From NCBI GenBank assembly GCA_937915725.1, contig CALGGV010000236.1, positions 1 through 9,012 of the forward strand: 9,012 bases of DNA, in the 5' to 3' direction. The position numbers and the translations under genes were made by a program. A model generated the notes under the pieces. That model searched no databases. It was not told the origin of the DNA and worked only from the letters and a program-made list of their open reading frames with translations. Shown here in pieces: positions 5,372-9,012 of the stretch (positions are counted from its first letter, which is position 1; each line of letters starts with the position of its first letter). Origin of the DNA: an uncultured Selenomonadales bacterium. GTDB lineage: Bacteria > Bacillota > Negativicutes > Selenomonadales > Selenomonadaceae.

Positions 5372-8300
5372 TTATTTATCTTTGCCGTAAGTCAAAATAT
5401 TTTCGTTGTTTTCAAGTGCAAGATAATTTTCAGTTTCAATTTTTCCAACAGAATAATTATCTGCAGTAATTTCAGTGATTGAGGAAAGTTGCACGTCCTC
5501 TGAAATAAAATTATTATCTTCAAATAAATCAAGCGTATTTGCGCCGGTTGCAGAATAAGTTTGCGTCGTTGATTTATTTTTGGCGTTAAGGGTAGTAATT
5601 TTTTTGCCCGCGCCGTTTTCAACTGTAATTGTACCTTCATCAGTTTCAAAAATAACATTCTTGCCGCTGATACTCCACGTGAACTCGCTTGAAATTTTAA
5701 TTTTATCTTTGCCCGCCGTGTAGTCGGTAATTAAATCATTGCCGCCTTCAAAAATGAAAACGTCGTTTCCATCGCCGCCGGTTAATGTATCGTTGCCTGC
5801 GCCGCCGGTAAGCGTATCATTGCCCTTGCCGCCGGAAAGTAAATCATTGCCCGCGCCGCCGTTCAAACTGTCTGCGCCTGTACCGCCGTAAATTGTATTG
5901 TTTGAATCATTGCCGACAATTTGCAATTTAGCAGATAAATCTGAACCGTCCGCCGTAATAATTCCGCTGTCTAAAGTTCCTTTAAATGCTGAAGTTAAAG
6001 TTACCGAAGTTTGATTTTCGTCATAAATTTTGCCGCTCTCGTAAATATAAGTTGAATCGTCGATTGTAATTTTTTTACCAACGCCGTCTTTAACAGTCAA
6101 AGTCCCCTTGCCTACAGTTAAAATAACGTCTGATTTTTTTACAGTAACTTTTGAAATTGTAGCTCCGCCGGTAGAAATTTTATCTTCAGCCGCATAATCA
6201 GCAATGACATCTTTACCCGCCGAATAAACAAAAATATCTGCGCCGCTGCCGCCGGTTAATGTATCGTTGCCTGTGACGCCGCCTAAAGTATCATTGCCAC
6301 TGCCGCCGATTATAGAATTACTTTTTGAATTGCCGGTAATTGAAACAGCTGAAGTAACTGCCGCGCCGTCAATCGTTACAAGATTTTTTAATTTGCTGTC
6401 CGGTGTATAACTGCCGCTGTAATTTGAACTAAGCGTTACCGCAGTTTGTTTTTCGTTAAAAGTCAAGCCGCTCTCATAAATTTGAACAGTAGATTTATTT
6501 TTAGAATTAATGGTAGTAATTTTTTCGCCCGCGCCGTCTTTTACAGTCAAGGATCCGTCCGCCGTTCTGAAAGTAACATCATCGCCGCTAACTGTAACGC
6601 CGGTAATATCAGCAGAAATTTTAATTTTATCTTTGCCCGCCGTGTAGTCCGTGATTGTATCGTTGCCGCCTTCATAAATGAAAACGTCGTTTCCATCGCC
6701 GCCGGTTAATGTATCGTTGCCTGCGCCGCCGGTAAGCGTATCATTGCCCTTGCCGCCGGAAAGTAAATCATTGCCCGCGCCGCCGTTCAAACTGTCTGCA
6801 CCTGTACCGCCGTAAATTGTATTGTTTGAAGTGTTGCCGACAATTTGCAATTTAGCAGATAAATCTGAGCCGTCCGCCGTAATAATTCCGCTGTCTAAAG
6901 TTCCTTTGAATGCTGAAGTTAAAGTTACTGAAGTTTGATTGCCGTCATAAATTTTGCCGCTCTCGTAAATGTAAGTTGAATCGTCGATTGTAATTTTTTT
7001 GCCGCCGCCGTCTTTAACAGTCAAAGTCCCCTTGCCTACTGTAAAAATAACGTCTGAAGAATTTTTGGAAGTTTTAACCGTTGCGTTAGAAATTGCACTG
7101 CCGATAGAAATTTTATCTTCAGCCGAATAATCAGCAATGACATCTTTACCCGCCGAATAAACAAAAATATCTGCGCCGCTGCCGCCGGTTAAAGTATCAT
7201 TACCACTGCCGCCGCCTAAAGTATCGTTTCCGGTTCCACCGATTATCGAATTATTTTTTGAATTTCCGGTAATTGAAACAGCTGAAGTAACTGCCGCGCC
7301 GTCAATCGTTGCAAGATTTTTTAATTTGCTGTCCGGTGTATAACTGCCGCTGTAATTTGAAGTAAGTGTTACCGCAGTTTGTTTTGTATCGTATTTCAAA
7401 TTTTCACCGTAAATGAAAGTTGACGCCTTAGTGGTGTTTGACTCGACAATATTAATTGCCATTCCTGCGCCGTCAAGAATTGTAACAGAGCCGCTGCCGA
7501 TTCTGAAAATTAAATTTTTATTATCGATGTTCCAACTTGAAATATTTCCGGAAGTAATTTTCAAAGTGTCATTTGTAGTAAAACCGTAAATAGTATCGTT
7601 GCCGTCGCCTGTTGCATATTGATAAGTATTTTTTCCTTTCGTGGCAGAAATTGAATCATTGCCGCCGCCGCCAATTATTGTATTTTTGGAAGTACCGTTT
7701 GCCAGTGAAATTAAATCATTGCCATTGCCGGTAGAAATTACCGCGCTATTGCCGCTGTTGGTAATAGTATCAATACCTATACCGCCGACAACTGAAATGC
7801 CGCTGTAAGTTCCTTTAGCTAAAGTCAATGCGTAGCCGCCGGAAATTGTAAGTTCGCCTTTGGCAACAGCAGTTTGAGCAACCGTAACAGTTTTATCACT
7901 AAGCGAAAGATTTTTAGCCGTTGCAGTCGATTTTAAGCCGCTAACAGTTACTAAAGTTGTAGGATTAGTTGCAGAAACATAAGAAATTTTATTGTCTACC
8001 AAAGAATAACCGGCAGTTTGAGAGGCAGTATTATAATTTGCAGTACCGCTTGAAACTTGCCAGCCTTCAGCAGTTTCTGTAGATTTTGTAACATCAGAGC
8101 CGAGTTTTAAATTATAGCCGTCTGAAATTGTAACGGTATTATTTCGATTAAGTGCGGCGTTTGAAAGTGTAACAGTTTTTCCACTCAAAGAAATATTATT
8201 GGTTGTGGCGGAAGTACTCAAGCCGGAAATTGCAATTAAAGTTTCGCCGCCGCCCGCACTTTGATAGACAATCTGATTATTTGAAATTACATAACCTGCG

Positions 8301-9012
8301 CTTGTACCTGCAGAAATATATTCAGCCGTGCCATTTGAAACAGTCCAGCTTGCTGAAGTTGGAGTAGGAGTTTTAACATTGCTTGCAAGTTTTAAAGTGT
8401 AGCCGTTTGTAATTGTAACGGTGTTATTTTGATTAAGGGCATTTGCAGAAATTGTAGCTGTTGTACCGCTTAAAGAAATATCGTTGACTGTAGCCGCTGT
8501 ATTCAAGCCGGAAATTGTAGTTAAAGTTGTTTCACTGCCCGCACTTTGATAAACAATCTGATTATTTGAAATTACGTAACCTGCGCTTGTACCTGCAGAA
8601 ATATATCTGGCAGTACCGTTTGAAACAGTCCAGCTTGTATCGCCGGCTTGTGGTGTTGTAACATCAGAACCAAGTTGCAAAGTGTAGCCGCTTGTAATTG
8701 TAACGGTGTTATTTTGATTAAGGGCGTGCGCGGCGATTGTAACAGTTTTATCATTCAAAGAAATATCATCAGCCGTTGCAGAGGTACTCAAGCCGGAAAT
8801 TGTAGCTAAAGTTGTTTCACTGCCCGCACTTTGATAAACAATCTGATTATTTGAAATTACATAACCTGCGCTTGTACCCGCAGAAATATATCTGGCTGTG
8901 CCGTTTGAAACAGTCCAGCTTGTATCGCCGGTTTGTGGTGTTGTAACATCAGAGCCAAGTTGCAAAGTGTAGCCGCTTGTAATTGTAACGGTGTTATTTT
9001 GATTAAGGGCGT
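5372..9012 (-). CDS. Large RTX-type calcium-binding secreted protein, C-terminal part (start outside window)
   Basis: The frame is open to the right edge, so 1212 C-terminal residues are seen. Order from the N-terminal side: part of one and then four full 95-residue repeats (9012-7838); a first RTX-like stretch with GNGNDLISL, GGGGNDSIS and GDGNDTIYGF (about 7790-7590); then RTX tracts of GGxGNDxL nonapeptides at about 7250-7155, 6817-6682, 6313-6230 and 5893-5758, each followed by a beta-rich segment such as GTLTVKDG and IYESG. These nonapeptides bind calcium and fold as a parallel beta-roll in known RTX proteins. The last ~60 residues lack repeats, are acidic, and end TYGKDK, as expected for an uncleaved type I secretion signal. 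No cysteine is present in the visible part. No ABC exporter, membrane fusion protein or acyltransferase is in the window. The role (adhesin, surface layer or toxin-like) is unknown; no enzymatic domain is visible here. Confidence 0.9.
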   Translation of the reverse strand, partial: ALNQNNTVTITSGYTLQLGSDVTTPQTGDTSWTVSNGTARYISAGTSAGYVISNNQIVYQSAGSETTLATISGLSTSATADDISLNDKTVTIAAHALNQNNTVTITSGYTLQLGSDVTTPQAGDTSWTVSNGTARYISAGTSAGYVISNNQIVYQSAGSETTLTTISGLNTAATVNDISLSGTTATISANALNQNNTVTITNGYTLKLASNVKTPTPTSASWTVSNGTAEYISAGTSAGYVISNNQIVYQSAGGGETLIAISGLSTSATTNNISLSGKTVTLSNAALNRNNTVTISDGYNLKLGSDVTKSTETAEGWQVSSGTANYNTASQTAGYSLVDNKISYVSATNPTTLVTVSGLKSTATAKNLSLSDKTVTVAQTAVAKGELTISGGYALTLAKGTYSGISVVGGIGIDTITNSGNSAVISTGNGNDLISLANGTSKNTIIGGGGNDSISATKGKNTYQYATGDGNDTIYGFTTNDTLKITSGNISSWNIDNKNLIFRIGSGSVTILDGAGMAINIVESNTTKASTFIYGENLKYDTKQTAVTLTSNYSGSYTPDSKLKNLATIDGAAVTSAVSITGNSKNNSIIGGTGNDTLGGGSGNDTLTGGSGADIFVYSAGKDVIADYSAEDKISIGSAISNATVKTSKNSSDVIFTVGKGTLTVKDGGGKKITIDDSTYIYESGKIYDGNQTSVTLTSAFKGTLDSGIITADGSDLSAKLQIVGNTSNNTIYGGTGADSLNGGAGNDLLSGGKGNDTLTGGAGNDTLTGGDGNDVFIYEGGNDTITDYTAGKDKIKISADITGVTVSGDDVTFRTADGSLTVKDGAGEKITTINSKNKSTVQIYESGLTFNEKQTAVTLSSNYSGSYTPDSKLKNLVTIDGAAVTSAVSITGNSKSNSIIGGSGNDTLGGVTGNDTLTGGSGADIFVYSAGKDVIADYAAEDKISTGGATISKVTVKKSDVILTVGKGTLTVKDGVGKKITIDDSTYIYESGKIYDENQTSVTLTSAFKGTLDSGIITADGSDLSAKLQIVGNDSNNTIYGGTGADSLNGGAGNDLLSGGKGNDTLTGGAGNDTLTGGDGNDVFIFEGGNDLITDYTAGKDKIKISSEFTWSISGKNVIFETDEGTITVENGAGKKITTLNAKNKSTTQTYSATGANTLDLFEDNNFISEDVQLSSITEITADNYSVGKIETENYLALENNENILTYGKDK
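5555..6448 (-). repeat. Second copy of a ~930-bp in-frame tandem duplication in the RTX gene
   Basis: This copy starts at QTAVTLSSNYSGSYT and fades after STTQTY, near the C-terminal tail. It aligns with 6449-7381 at an offset of 933 bp in its first part and 924 bp later, the change coming from a 9-bp (3-codon) difference near TVKKSDVILTV. Long stretches, such as the RTX tract around 5761-5893 versus 6685-6817, are almost identical in DNA. Confidence 0.88.
6449..7381 (-). repeat. First copy of the ~930-bp in-frame tandem duplication in the RTX gene
   Basis: The 311-residue unit contains two related halves, each with a beta segment starting QT(A/S)VTL, a GNSxNNxI(I/Y)GG lead-in, an RTX tract, a D(Y)xAxxDKI segment, a TLTVKDG segment and an IYESG end. 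The protein therefore shows a two-level repeat: an older duplication of about 155 residues inside a younger one of 311. Confidence 0.88.
7838..9012 (-). repeat. Tandem 95-residue (285-bp) repeats, four full units plus part of a fifth
   Basis: Units start at the GY codons ending at 8974, 8689, 8404 and 8119, exactly 285 bp apart, and the fourth unit is 282 bp. Each reads GY-(T/N)LxLxSxV...W-x-V-S-x-GTAxY...AGY-x(9)-Y-x-SA...L-x-x-(I/V)SGL...(I/L)SL-x-x-x-x...LTIS/VTIT. The first 57 residues of units 1 and 2 differ at a single position, while unit 4 is much more diverged. The array continues beyond the right edge. I do not recognise a named domain. Confidence 0.9.

Noticed and set aside
5102..5482. 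Plus-strand open frame of 126 codons over the intergenic region and the RTX gene end
   Set aside because: It lies over the antisense of the riboswitch, promoter and terminator, has no good ribosome site, and is explained by those elements.
5372..8965. RTX gene starting at the codon at 8965
   Set aside because: That TTG is an internal Leu of the repeat (GYTLQLGSDV); the frame and the repeat continue to the window edge, so the true start is outside.
7838..9012. Regular DNA repeats considered as a CRISPR array
   Set aside because: The period is 285 bp, in frame, and the repeats are coding; there are no short repeats with unique spacers.
1..9012. tRNA, rRNA, insertion sequences or transposase genes
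   Set aside because: No cloverleaf, rRNA motif, transposase frame or clear terminal inverted repeats with target duplications were seen, including around the nuclease-like gene.

Overview
The window reads as a low-GC, Firmicutes-like genome that nevertheless encodes a large RTX protein of the type exported across two membranes. Together with a cobalamin riboswitch, good Shine-Dalgarno sites and frequent TTG starts, this suggests a diderm Firmicute such as a member of the Negativicutes (Selenomonadaceae-like). That placement is inference; no marker gene is present.

Almost everything is on the minus strand. From right to left: (1) 9012-5372, the C-terminal 1212 residues of a giant repetitive RTX protein whose start lies outside the window. 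It has a series of 95-residue repeats, then RTX calcium-binding modules that include a recent ~930-bp tandem duplication, then a C-terminal tail of the type I secretion-signal kind. An intrinsic terminator follows at 5349-5319. (2) 5316-4972, a complete regulatory leader: a near-consensus sigma-70 promoter, a cobalamin (B12) riboswitch, and a terminator hairpin that also contains the Shine-Dalgarno of the next gene. (3) 4973-3159, two permease genes of the Opp/Dpp/Nik family, closest in my reading to NikB and NikC. (4) 3037-1883, on the opposite strand, a protein with an HsdR-N-type PD-(D/E)XK nuclease domain. (5) 1823-240, a lipoprotein substrate-binding protein of the same ABC transporter family, with its own terminator. 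(6) 163-1, the start of another minus-strand gene, possibly a PD-(D/E)XK restriction enzyme, cut by the window edge.

The likely working unit is a metal uptake ABC transporter (two permeases plus a binding lipoprotein) repressed by cobalamin, which argues for cobalt or a cobalt chelate rather than nickel or peptides. The permeases and binding protein are separated by an inverted nuclease gene, and no ATPase gene is in the window. The most interesting points are the B12-riboswitch control of a Nik-type transporter, the terminator/ribosome-site overlap at its start codon, the nuclease-like gene splitting the locus, and the multi-level repeat structure of the RTX protein.
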